A stretch of 64,000 bases of DNA from RYN-230 sp963837335 (GTDB lineage Bacteria > Actinomycetota > Actinomycetes > Streptosporangiales > Streptosporangiaceae). Of this stretch, positions 27,531-35,599 are shown in pieces (position 1 is the stretch's first letter; each line of letters opens with the position of its first letter). The position numbers and the translations under genes were made by a program. Location of the stretch: positions 1 through 64,000 of the forward strand of contig CAWINS010000034.1 of assembly GCA_963837335.1 (NCBI GenBank), given 5' to 3'. The notes beneath the pieces are model-generated. The model worked only from the letters and a program-made list of their open reading frames with translations, was not told where the DNA came from and did not search any database.

Positions 27531-28289
27531 ATGAGTCGGGAAGTCGGCCCCGGCACTGCGCCAAGGGGATCCGTGCCAGAGGCTAACGCGGGAAAGCCAC
27601 CAAACGGCCATAGCGGCCCTCAGTCCGGCCTGCGGGCGGGCGGGGGGCGATCCCGGCGACCCTCGCTGGGCGGCGGTGCGCCTGCCCAGGACCGCGAGCT
27701 GCGGGCCCAGGGCCGCCAGACGGTGCAGAAGCTGCTCGACGCGGGCCTGGCCGAGTTCGACGAGCGGGGCTTCCAGGCCGTCCGGGTCGATGATGTAGTA
27801 CGCCGGGCCAAGATCTCGCACGGCACCTTCTACCTGTACTTCTCCAATAAGGAAGACCTGTTCAAGGCCCTGCTCTCGGACGCCCTCGTGGACATGGCCG
27901 CGCTGACCGACGAGTTCCCCGTGGTCACCCGCAACGACGCCGGGCACGCCGCACTGCGCCACTGGGTCAGCGCCTTCTGCGACACCTATGCCGCCCACGC
28001 GTCCGTCATCCGGATCCTCAGCCAGGCGGAGGTCGTCGGCGAGGAAGTCTTCGGTGACGGGCTGCAAGTGATGTTCAAGCTGTCTGAGGCCATTACACAG
28101 GGCATGACGGCCGGCGCAGGGCCGGCCGGCCGCGAAGCACCGGCCGGGCACGCCGAGCTGACCGCCCTGGCCCTGCTGATGATGCTGGAGCGGATCAACT
28201 ACCTGCTGACCGTCGAAGTGCGGCTGCCCAGGGATGAGATGGTGGACCGGCTGACCGCTATCATCTTCGCGGCCTTCCACTACTCCTGA
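27531..28289 (+). CDS. TetR-family regulator with a long N-terminal extension
   Basis: 252 residues. The HTH domain (about 63-110) reads V-D-D-V-V-R-R-A-K-I-S-H-G-T-F-Y-L-Y-F, the TetR signature, and is followed by a helical ligand-binding domain. The first ~60 residues (Pro/Gly/Arg-rich) are probably disordered and may aid DNA binding. The Na+/H+ antiporter starts 11 bases downstream, so they are likely cotranscribed and the regulator may control it. Inducer unknown. Confidence 0.9.
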   Translation: MSREVGPGTAPRGSVPEANAGKPPNGHSGPQSGLRAGGGRSRRPSLGGGAPAQDRELRAQGRQTVQKLLDAGLAEFDERGFQAVRVDDVVRRAKISHGTFYLYFSNKEDLFKALLSDALVDMAALTDEFPVVTRNDAGHAALRHWVSAFCDTYAAHASVIRILSQAEVVGEEVFGDGLQVMFKLSEAITQGMTAGAGPAGREAPAGHAELTALALLMMLERINYLLTVEVRLPRDEMVDRLTAIIFAAFHYS

Positions 28290-28299
28290 TCCCGTCGCG

Positions 28300-29949
28300 A
28301 TGACGGCGACGCAGGCCCTGGCGCTGCTGCTGCTCATCGTCGGCTCCTGCGCGATCGCGGCGCTGGCCCGCAGGCACGGCGTGGCCGCGCCCATCTTGCT
28401 GGTCCTCACCGGGCTCGCCGCGTCCTACATCCCCGGGGTACCGGAATTCCGGCTCAACCCCGACCTGGTCCTGTTCGCGGTGCTGCCTCCGCTCGTCTAC
28501 ACCACCGCGCTGGAGAGCTCGTACCTGAACCTGCGCGACAACGTGCGCACCCTCGCCCTGCTGTCGGTCGGCCTGGTGCTGTTCACGGCCGTGGTGGTGG
28601 GGGGCGCCGCGCGGCTGGACGTGCCCGGGCTGCCGGTGGCCGCCGCGCTCACCCTGGGCGCGATTCTCGCGCCCACCGACGCGGTCACCACCGCCAGCAT
28701 CGGCCGGCAGCTTCACCTGCCCAGACGGCTGCTGACCGTCATCACCGGCGAGAGCATGCTCAACGACGGCACCGCGCTCACCGTGTACGCGGTTGCGGTC
28801 AGCGCGGCCTCGGCGACGGTGGCCACCCCGTCCCCGCTCAGCGCGGTGGGCAGCCTGGTCACGATCAGCATCGGCGGGATAGTCGTGGGCCTGGTGCTCG
28901 GGGTCCTCATTCACCGGCTCCGGATGCGGCTGCGTGACCCGCTGGTGGAGAGCGCCCTGTCGCTCCTCACCCCCTTCGCGGCCTACCTGGCCGCCGACTC
29001 ACTGCATGTGTCGGGGGTGCTGGCCGTGGTCGTGACCGGCCTGTACCTGGGTCATCATGCTGGCCAGGCGCACTTTGCCACCCGGCTGCAGGACATGGCC
29101 GTATGGCGGGTCGCCACGTTCATTCTCGAATCGGTGGCGTTCGCGCTGATCGGCCTGCAACTGCGGCCGGTCCTGCAGGACGTGGGCACCCAGAACCCGG
29201 CCCGGCTGGCGGCGGAGGCCGCCGTCGTGCTCGGCGCGGTCATCGTGGCCCGGATCGTCTGGGTGTTCCCGTCCATCTACCTGCCCCGGTGGCTGGTGCC
29301 CCGGATCCGGGTGGAGGACCCGGCGCCCGGCTGGCAGGCGACGTTCGTGCTGTCCTGGGCTGGCCTGCGCGGGGTCATCTCCCTCGCCGCGGCGGCGGCG
29401 CTGTCCACCGGCGTGCCCCAGCGCAACCTGCTGGTCTTCCTGACGTTCACCACCGTGCTCGGCACCCTGCTGGTGCAGGGCCTGACGCTACCGGTGCTGA
29501 TCCGCAGGCTCGGGGTGCAGGCCGGGCCGGATGAGCACCATGACGACGTGGTGGCCCAGGCCACCGCGCAGGAGGCCGCATCCGCGGCCGGGCTGCGGCG
29601 GCTGGAGGAACTGGCCGCCGAGGACCCCGCCGGAGCGCCCCCCGAGGTGGTGGAGCGACTGCGGCGGCTGGCCGAATACCGGCAGGCCGGGGCCTGGGAG
29701 CGGCTGCCGGGCGGCGATTCCGATCCGGACAGCGGGCCAGCGCCGTCGGCCGCCTTCCGGCGGCTGCGCCGGGAGATGACCACGGCCGAGCGGGCCGAGT
29801 TCATCCGGCTGCGGGACGAGCGCCAGATCGACGACGAGGTGCTCGACGAGGTCCTGCACCACCTGGACCTGGAAGAAGCCATACTGTCCCGGGACGAATG
29901 GGACCGGGCAGGCGGCGACCCGGGGGCCGGCACGCCCGTCAGCGGCTGA
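28300..29949 (+). CDS. Na+/H+ antiporter, CPA1 (NhaP) type
   Basis: A 549-residue inner-membrane exchanger with 12-13 helices in the first ~400 residues and a ~145-residue cytoplasmic tail. The CPA1 ion site is present: L-A-P-T-D-A-V near residue 126 and G-E-S-M-L-N-D-G-T-A near 150 give the Asn-Asp pair. F-V-L-S-W-A-G-L-R-G-V-I-S-L-A is the late-helix signature with its conserved Arg. The acidic, Arg-rich tail probably senses pH or binds regulators. It follows the TetR gene closely. Confidence 0.93.
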   Translation: MTATQALALLLLIVGSCAIAALARRHGVAAPILLVLTGLAASYIPGVPEFRLNPDLVLFAVLPPLVYTTALESSYLNLRDNVRTLALLSVGLVLFTAVVVGGAARLDVPGLPVAAALTLGAILAPTDAVTTASIGRQLHLPRRLLTVITGESMLNDGTALTVYAVAVSAASATVATPSPLSAVGSLVTISIGGIVVGLVLGVLIHRLRMRLRDPLVESALSLLTPFAAYLAADSLHVSGVLAVVVTGLYLGHHAGQAHFATRLQDMAVWRVATFILESVAFALIGLQLRPVLQDVGTQNPARLAAEAAVVLGAVIVARIVWVFPSIYLPRWLVPRIRVEDPAPGWQATFVLSWAGLRGVISLAAAAALSTGVPQRNLLVFLTFTTVLGTLLVQGLTLPVLIRRLGVQAGPDEHHDDVVAQATAQEAASAAGLRRLEELAAEDPAGAPPEVVERLRRLAEYRQAGAWERLPGGDSDPDSGPAPSAAFRRLRREMTTAERAEFIRLRDERQIDDEVLDEVLHHLDLEEAILSRDEWDRAGGDPGAGTPVSG

Positions 29950-29989
29950 GCGGGAACGTGCATGGACGCTTACCGGGCAGAATCGAAGG

Positions 29990-31426
29990 GTGCGATTCCT
30001 CACCGAGAACGTCCCGGCCCATGACCTGACCTACAGCGACGTGTTCCTCGTCCCCGGCCGGTCGGCGGTGGCGTCCCGGCTCGACGTGAACCTCGCGACC
30101 CGCGACGGCAGCGGCACCACCATCCCGATCGTGGTGGCCAACATGACCGCGGTGTCCGGGCGCCGGATGGCCGAGACGGCGGCCCGGCGCGGGAGCCTGG
30201 CCATCCTGCCCCAGGACATCCCGGCCGACGTGGTCGCCGACGTGGTGGCCTGGGTGAAGAGCCGTGACCTGGTGCACGACACGCCGATCACGCTGGCCCC
30301 CGGCGACACCACCGGCCAGGCGCTGGGCCTGCTGCCCAAGCGGGCGCACGGCGGCGTGATCGTGGTCCAGGACGGGCGCCCGGTCGGCGTGGTGACCGAG
30401 TCCGACTGCACCGGCGTGGACCGGTTCACTCAGCTGCGCCACGTGATGTCCACCGAGCTGCTCACCCTCCCGGCGGGCACCGACCCGCAGCGTGCGTTCA
30501 CCCTGCTGCACGACGGGCGGCACCGGCTGGCGCCGGTGGTGGACACCGACGGCCGCTGCGTGGGCATCCTGACCCGCACCGGCGCGCTCCGCGCGACCCT
30601 GTACGACCCGGCCACCGACGCCAGCGGACAGCTGCGTGTCGGGGCGGCCCTGGGCATCAACGGGGACGTGGCGGCCAAGGCCAAGCTGCTGCTCGACGCC
30701 GGGGTGGACCTGCTGGTGGTAGACACCGCGCACGGCCACCAGGACAAGATGATGAGCGCGCTGCGCGCGGTCCGCGGGGTCAGCCCGGACGTGCCGATCG
30801 CGGCCGGGAACGTGGTCACCGCGGCCGGCGTCGCCGACCTGGTCGAGGCGGGCGCGGACATCGTGAAGGTGGGGGTCGGGCCGGGCGCGATGTGCACCAC
30901 GCGGATGATGACCGGGGTCGGCCGCCCCCAGTTCAGCGCGGTCCTGGAGTGCGCGGCGCAGGCCCGGGCGCTGGGCGCCCACGTCTGGGCGGACGGCGGC
31001 ATCCGCCATCCCCGGGATGTGGCGCTCGCACTGGCGGCCGGAGCCTCCAACGTCATGATCGGGTCCTGGTTCGCCGGTACCTACGAGTCCCCCGGCGACG
31101 TGTTCCGCGATCCGGACGGCCGGCTGTACAAGGAGAGCTTCGGCATGGCCTCGGCCCGGGCGGTGCGACTGCGCAGTGCGGGTGACTCCTCCTTCGACCG
31201 GGCCCGCAAGGAACTGTTCGAGGAAGGCATCTCCACCGCGCGGATGTACCTGGACCCGCAGCGCCCCGGCGTGGAAGACCTGATCGACGCGATCACGGCC
31301 GGGCTGCGCAGCGCGTGCACCTACGCTGGCGCCGCCGACCTGGAGGAGCTGCACGAGCGGGCGATGGTCGGGGTGCAGAGCGCGGCCGGATACAGCGAGG
31401 GAATGCCACTGCCCACGAGCTGGTAA
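29990..31426 (+). CDS. guaB1: GuaB1-type GMP reductase (IMPDH-related, with CBS domains)
   Basis: 478 residues of the IMPDH/GMPR barrel with CBS domains inserted at about 95-205. The nucleotide loop G-V-G-P-G-A-M-C-T-T-R carries the catalytic Cys, and A-D-G-G-I-R-H-P-R-D-V-A and M-I-G-S-W-F-A-G-T lie in the phosphate site. The GuaB1 branch has been shown in mycobacteria to be a GMP reductase rather than a second IMP dehydrogenase, with regulation through the CBS domains. The role would be purine salvage, returning GMP to IMP. The GTG start at 29990 gives M-R-F-L-T-E-N-V. Confidence 0.93.
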   Translation: MRFLTENVPAHDLTYSDVFLVPGRSAVASRLDVNLATRDGSGTTIPIVVANMTAVSGRRMAETAARRGSLAILPQDIPADVVADVVAWVKSRDLVHDTPITLAPGDTTGQALGLLPKRAHGGVIVVQDGRPVGVVTESDCTGVDRFTQLRHVMSTELLTLPAGTDPQRAFTLLHDGRHRLAPVVDTDGRCVGILTRTGALRATLYDPATDASGQLRVGAALGINGDVAAKAKLLLDAGVDLLVVDTAHGHQDKMMSALRAVRGVSPDVPIAAGNVVTAAGVADLVEAGADIVKVGVGPGAMCTTRMMTGVGRPQFSAVLECAAQARALGAHVWADGGIRHPRDVALALAAGASNVMIGSWFAGTYESPGDVFRDPDGRLYKESFGMASARAVRLRSAGDSSFDRARKELFEEGISTARMYLDPQRPGVEDLIDAITAGLRSACTYAGAADLEELHERAMVGVQSAAGYSEGMPLPTSW

Positions 31427-31557
31427 AGCCCGGGGAAGCCGCCGGCGCCCGGCGTTGCGGGCCCGGTGAAGGTGGGTACTCTCAGCCCGTCCTCCCCAAG
31501 ATGCGGGCGCGGTAGAGGGCGCCAGCGGAGGGCACGGTAAGGCCCAGCGGAGGCAAT

Positions 31558-33104
31558 GTGCGGGGCAGGCTGGCGGTGGCGGGCATCATCGCGTTCGCGG
31601 TGATCCTCGGCAGCTACCTGGCCTACCTGGCCGTGCCCCCCTACCACTGGACGCTGGACCCGGTCGACCTCGGGGTTTACCGCTCGGGCGGGCTCATCGT
31701 CCGGCACGTGCGGCCCTGGTACGACCCGCACCTGGCCGCTCCGCTGTACGACTGGCCCGGCTACCTGAACCTGCACCTGAAGTTCACCTATCCCCCGTTC
31801 GCGGCGGTCGTCTTCGCGGTCGTCTCCCTCATCCCGTGGCGGGTGCTGCCCGCGCTCAGCGTGGCGGTCAACATCGCGGCACTGCTCGCCGCGCTCTGGT
31901 TCACGTTCGGCGGGCTCGGCTACCGCCGTGACCTGACCCGCCTGGGCGCCACCCTGCTGGCCGCGGCCGCCGTGTTCTGGACCGAGCCGGTCATCCGCAC
32001 CCTGTACCTCGGCCAGGTCAACCTGGTCCTGATGGCGCTGATCATCTGGGATCTGAGCCAGCCGGACACCCGCCGGTCCGGGGCCAGCCGGTGGTGGAAA
32101 GGGGCGGCGGTCGGCGTGGCCGCCGGGATCAAGCTGGTGCCCCTGATCTTCATCCCGTACCTGCTGCTGACCAGGAGGTTCCGGGCGGCCGCCGTAGCCT
32201 GCGCGGCGTTCGCCGCCACCGTGGCCGTGGGCTTCATGGTCGCGCCCGCCGATTCGGCCCGGTGGTGGCTGCACGGCCTGTTCTTCAACGGGGGCCGCAC
32301 CGGCTTCGTCGGCTGGGAAGGCAACCAGTCGCTGCGCGCCCTGCTCACCAGGCTGGCCGGCAGCGTGGCCGGCGCAGAGCCAGTATGGCTGGTGGTGGCG
32401 CTGGTCACCGCGGTGGCCGGGCTGGCCTGCGCGGCCCTGCTGGACCGGGCCGGGCATCCGCTGCCCGGGCTGCTCGCCTGCGCGCTGACCGGCCTGCTGA
32501 TCTCCCCGATCAGCTGGGACCACCACTGGGTGTGGATCGTCCCGGGAGTGGCGGTCGCGGCCGCCTACGCGGTCCGGGCCACGCAGGCCCCGGCCAGCCC
32601 CGGGCCGCCCATCACTGGCCAGCCCAGTGCCAGCCGCCTGGCGCGCGCGGACCCGGCGCGCGCGGGCCCGGCGCCAGTCCGCCCGAGGCGGAATCCACCC
32701 GGCTGTCCTGGCCCCGGGCGGCCCGGTGGCCCGCCGCCGGGTACTGGGGCCTGGCTGCGGCCATGCTGGTCGTGTACGGCGCGTGGCCGGGCCGCCTCTG
32801 GGGTGAGCCGAACGACCTGGGCCAGTTCTCGCTGGGGGTGATCTGGCAGCCGCCGAGCACCGACCCGGAGGTCTACTACCGCTACGGCGACCGGCCCTGG
32901 TTCGCCGAGTATCACTGGCACGGCATCGAACTGCTGACCGGGAACGCCTTCCTGCTCGGCGGCCTCGCCCTGCTGGCCGTCCTGATCGCCGCCGCCCTCC
33001 GGACCCGCCTCCCGAGCCCCTCCCCCACTCCCACCAGCCCCAGTACCCCCGAACCCCCCTCGGACCCCACCCGCCCCGCCCCGTCAGCCCACACCAGTTC
33101 GTGA
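31558..33104 (+). pseudogene. GT87/DUF2029 polyprenyl-phosphate glycosyltransferase, frameshifted
   Basis: A multi-spanning GT-C-fold membrane enzyme, probably using polyprenyl-phosphate mannose or arabinose for envelope glycans. The first luminal loop has the acidic D-L-G-V-Y-R-S-G-G motif typical of GT87. About ten helices follow, including A-A-G-I-K-L-V-P-L-I-F-I-P-Y and P-I-S-W-D-H-H-W-V-W. Near 32,650, in a run of alternating GC, the frame is lost; the ending (Y-H-W-H-G-I-E-L-L-T-G-N-A-F plus a last helix) is in another frame and stops at 33104. Adding one base would join them. The stop lies inside the 54-nt palindrome. Confidence 0.8.
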
Positions 33105-33151
33105 TCAAACGATTGGTGTTGCTGGAGCAACACCAATCGTTTGATCACGAA
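33098..33151. repeat. Perfect 54-nt palindrome between convergent genes
   Basis: Two exact 26-base arms (33098-33123 and 33126-33151) are separated by only GG. The sequence from 33098 begins TTCGTGATCAAACGATTGG, about 45% GC in a region well above 70%. It overlaps the glycosyltransferase stop codon and lies before the 3' end of the convergent dehydrogenase. As RNA it would form a 26-bp hairpin in either direction, so a bidirectional terminator or a REP-like element is likely. Confidence 0.9.
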
Positions 33152-33239
33152 GGCGGCCTGGGGCCTGTGCGGCTTCTGGGGCTTGCGGCGCTGCTGGGAC
33201 GAGCTGCGGCGGCGGCCCCAGGGCTGGGCTGGGCGGCAG

Positions 33240-33480
33240 GCCGCGGGACGCGCCCGGGGCAGGCGCGGGGACCCAGCCCACGTAGGGCGCGGGGACCAGA
33301 TCCGCGGCAGACGCGGGGACCAGGCCGCAGTAGGGCGCGGGTCAGAGCGCGGGGCAAGCCGACGGGCGGGCGGGGACCAGCCTGGGCCGGGGCGGGGACG
33401 AGCCCGGGCCGGGGCGCGGACCACGCCGGGGCCGGGGCGCGGAACCCAGCCGGGGCCGGGGGGCGCGGGATCGAGCCGGG
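33240..33480. repeat. Degenerate GC-rich tandem repeat
   Basis: About ten imperfect units of 20-26 bases, centred on GCGCGGGGACCAG or GCCGGGGCGCGGA, fill the space between the palindrome and the dehydrogenase stop. Open frames through it are only Gly/Arg/Pro repeats. No gene is supported. Confidence 0.7.
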
Positions 33481-33481
33481 G

Positions 33482-34603
33482 TTAGTCCTTGAGGGTGAGG
33501 AGGACCTTGCCGCGGGGGGATTCCGGGTCGGGATCCCGCAGGGCGTCCAGGGCGGTGGCCCACTCCCCCAGCGGGAAGCGGTGGGTGACCAGGAAACCCA
33601 GCTCGAGACGGCCCGCGTTCAGCAGCCGGACCACGTCCCGCCAGGCGTCCGAGGTGTAGCCGAAACTCGCCCGGATGGTGAGGTCGTTGTTGACCAGGTC
33701 ATCGACGGGAACGGCCGCGGTGGCGCCGTGCGGGGGCAGGCCGAGCAGCAGCACGGTGCCGCCCCGCCGGGCCGCGGCCAGCGCGGTGAGCACCGCGCCC
33801 GTGGTCCCGGCCGCCTCGACCACCAGGTCGTAACCGCCGCCGGCCGCATCCGGCTCGGTCTCGAACCGGGCCGCGCCCGCGGTCGCGGCCAGGTCCGCCT
33901 GCGCTGGGCGGCGGCCCAGCATCACGATCTCGGCCGGGGACCACAGGCCGAGCAGCGCGGCCGCGAGCAGGGCCACGGTGCCGTCCCCGACCACCAGGGC
34001 CCGGCAGCCCGGCTTGACCGTGATGCTGGCCAGCCCCCGGTAGACCACCGAGGCGGGCTCGACCAGCGCTCCGTCGGCCATGCTCACGGAGGGCGCCAGG
34101 GGATGCACCAGGGTCTCACCAACGACCGCGTAGCCGGCCGCGGCCCCGTCCCGGGTGAACCCCATCTCGTCGTAGGTCGCGCAGAGGTTGGTCTGGCCGG
34201 CCCGGCAGTGGGCGCAGTGACCGCACGGCACGATCCCCTCGGCCACCACCCGGGTGCCCGGGGGCAGCGAACCGCTCCCGCTGGCCAGCACCGTGCCGCT
34301 CCATTCGTGCCCCAGGACCAGCGGATAACGGACGTACGCGGGGTCGATCCGGCCAGCCAGGATGTCCAGGTCGGTGCCGCACAGCCCGACGGCGGCGGGC
34401 CGGATCAGCACCTCACCGGGCCCGGGGACCGGGCGGGCCTGCTGCAGCAGCGCCATCGCCCCGGGCGAGGACACGACCAGTGCCTGGGCGGCGGGCGGGG
34501 GCGGGACGGCAACCGCCGGTGACCCTGGCTGGGCGGCGGCCGGTGATCCTGGCTGGGCGGCGGCCGGCGTGCCCGGCTGGGCGGCGGGCGGCGTGGTGGG
34601 CAT
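33482..34603 (-). CDS. Zinc-dependent MDR dehydrogenase (sugar/polyol type)
   Basis: A 373-residue NAD(P)-dependent medium-chain dehydrogenase. Catalytic zinc ligands are the Cys of G-L-C-G-T-D and the G-H-E motif; structural zinc is held by C-G-H-C-A-H-C-R-A-G-Q-T-N-L-C. The Rossmann segment is A-L-V-V-G-D-G-T-V-A-L. The first ~35 residues contain three A-A-Q-P-G-x-P-A repeats, also visible as DNA repeats at 34520-34590, and are probably disordered. Its start overlaps the IclR stop by one base, so the two are cotranscribed. Context suggests it oxidises the imported sugar to a lactone. Confidence 0.92.
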   Translation of the reverse strand: MPTTPPAAQPGTPAAAQPGSPAAAQPGSPAVAVPPPPAAQALVVSSPGAMALLQQARPVPGPGEVLIRPAAVGLCGTDLDILAGRIDPAYVRYPLVLGHEWSGTVLASGSGSLPPGTRVVAEGIVPCGHCAHCRAGQTNLCATYDEMGFTRDGAAAGYAVVGETLVHPLAPSVSMADGALVEPASVVYRGLASITVKPGCRALVVGDGTVALLAAALLGLWSPAEIVMLGRRPAQADLAATAGAARFETEPDAAGGGYDLVVEAAGTTGAVLTALAAARRGGTVLLLGLPPHGATAAVPVDDLVNNDLTIRASFGYTSDAWRDVVRLLNAGRLELGFLVTHRFPLGEWATALDALRDPDPESPRGKVLLTLKD

Positions 34604-35421
34604 CAGGCTCCTGTCCCGGGCATCGCGTAGGGCGCCCCGCCCAGCAGGGCCGAGACCTTGTCTGCGTAGCTGCGCACCGACCGGCCCAGCTCATCCACCC
34701 GCCACGCGGGCAGGTCCCCCTTGATGCCGGTCACGCTGACCGCGCCCGCGCAGCTGCCGTCGTGGCCGAAGAACGCCGCGCCCGTGCAGAAAACGCCCTC
34801 GGCGTCCTCCTCGTCGTCGACGGCGAAGCCGAGCCGCCGGGCCGCGGCCAGGTTGTCCAGCAGGGTGTCGATGTCGGTGATGGTGTGCGCGGTGCGCGGG
34901 GCCAGCCCGGTCTCCGCGCAGACCCGCCGGACTTCCGGTTCGGTCATCGTGCTCAGGATGGCCTTGCCCGCGGCCGAGGCGTAGGGCACCTCGCGCTGGC
35001 CCAGCGGCGTGTAGAAGCGGACGCTGCCCGGGCCGTCCACGCGGGCGATGAACACCGGGTAGCCGGCCTCGGCCACCGCGATCCGCGAGGTCATCTTGGT
35101 CGTCTCGGACAGCTCGTCGAGCAGCGGGCGGCACAGGTCACCGAGCGGGAGCTGGCGGCCCACGATGTCGCCCAGCCGGATCAGCGCGGTGCCCAGCGTG
35201 TACCGCGGTCCGGGCCGGGTCTCGCGCAGGAAACCGGCCGCTTCCAGGGTCCGGGCCAGGGCCAGGGTGCTGCTCTTGGAGATGCCCAGCGGCGCGGCCA
35301 GCTCGCTGAGCGTCTGGCCATCGGCCGGGCCGTCCGCCACGATGCCGACCAGCCGCAGCGCGCGGGCCACGCTCTTGACCGTGTAGCGGCCGGCTTCCGC
35401 GCCGTCCTGCTCCGTTGCCAC
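34603..35421 (-). CDS. IclR-family regulator of the 33.5-45 kb sugar cluster
   Basis: About 272 residues: N-terminal winged helix (K-S-V-A-R-A-L-R-L-V; T-L-S-E-L-A-A-P-L-G-I-S-K-S-S) and C-terminal effector-binding GAF-like domain (Y-A-S-A-A-G-K-A-I-L, A-V-S-V-T-G-I-K-G-D). The GTG at 35421, preceded by GGGGAAGTGAGCAG, is preferred to an ATG at 35472, because the extra residues would be read through the operator boxes. It is divergent from the catabolic operon, and three TGTTCGGTA boxes lie between them. IclR proteins typically sense an aldonate or keto-acid intermediate. Confidence 0.9.
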   Translation of the reverse strand: MATEQDGAEAGRYTVKSVARALRLVGIVADGPADGQTLSELAAPLGISKSSTLALARTLEAAGFLRETRPGPRYTLGTALIRLGDIVGRQLPLGDLCRPLLDELSETTKMTSRIAVAEAGYPVFIARVDGPGSVRFYTPLGQREVPYASAAGKAILSTMTEPEVRRVCAETGLAPRTAHTITDIDTLLDNLAAARRLGFAVDDEEDAEGVFCTGAAFFGHDGSCAGAVSVTGIKGDLPAWRVDELGRSVRSYADKVSALLGGAPYAMPGTGA

Positions 35422-35442
35422 CTGCTCACTTCCCCACAACGT

Positions 35443-35468
35443 TGTTCGGTAGCACCAAATGTTCGGTA
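35443..35468. promoter_or_regulatory. IclR operator boxes 1 and 2
   Basis: TGTTCGGTA occurs at 35443-35451 and again at 35460-35468, 17 bases apart, just upstream of the iclR start. The second is followed by an opposed GAAC half site at 35474-35477. The same 9-mer recurs at 35568, so these are probably regulator half sites for autoregulation. Confidence 0.7.
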
Positions 35469-35567
35469 TCACAGAACGTCATCTGTTATGTTAGCGAGTC
35501 CAAAAACGCCTTGACATGCACATATACGGATGGTTCCATGACCGGGTGATTCTACATCACAAAACTT

Positions 35568-35586
35568 TGTTCGGTATAGCCGAACA
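35568..35586. promoter_or_regulatory. IclR operator palindrome over the catabolic promoter
   Basis: TGTTCGG-TATAG-CCGAACA is perfect, with 7-nt arms. Its centre gives TATAGC (35575-35580), a plausible -10 element whose transcription would start near 35587, 13 bases before the ATG at 35600. Binding here would directly block the operon. A separate TTGACA at 35511 has no good partner -10. Confidence 0.75.
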
Positions 35587-35599
35587 TTCGCCCCGGAGC

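Noticed and set aside
26073..28409. A 778-residue antisense open frame opposite the lactone oxidase and TetR genes
   Set aside because: Low-complexity Arg/Gly/Val composition and no motifs; it mirrors real genes on the plus strand, as expected at this GC content.
33098..33151. Palindrome considered as a transposon end
   Set aside because: No transposase, no target duplication and no second copy in this window.
33240..33480. Repeat array considered as a CRISPR
   Set aside because: Units are degenerate, contiguous and without spacers; no cas genes nearby.
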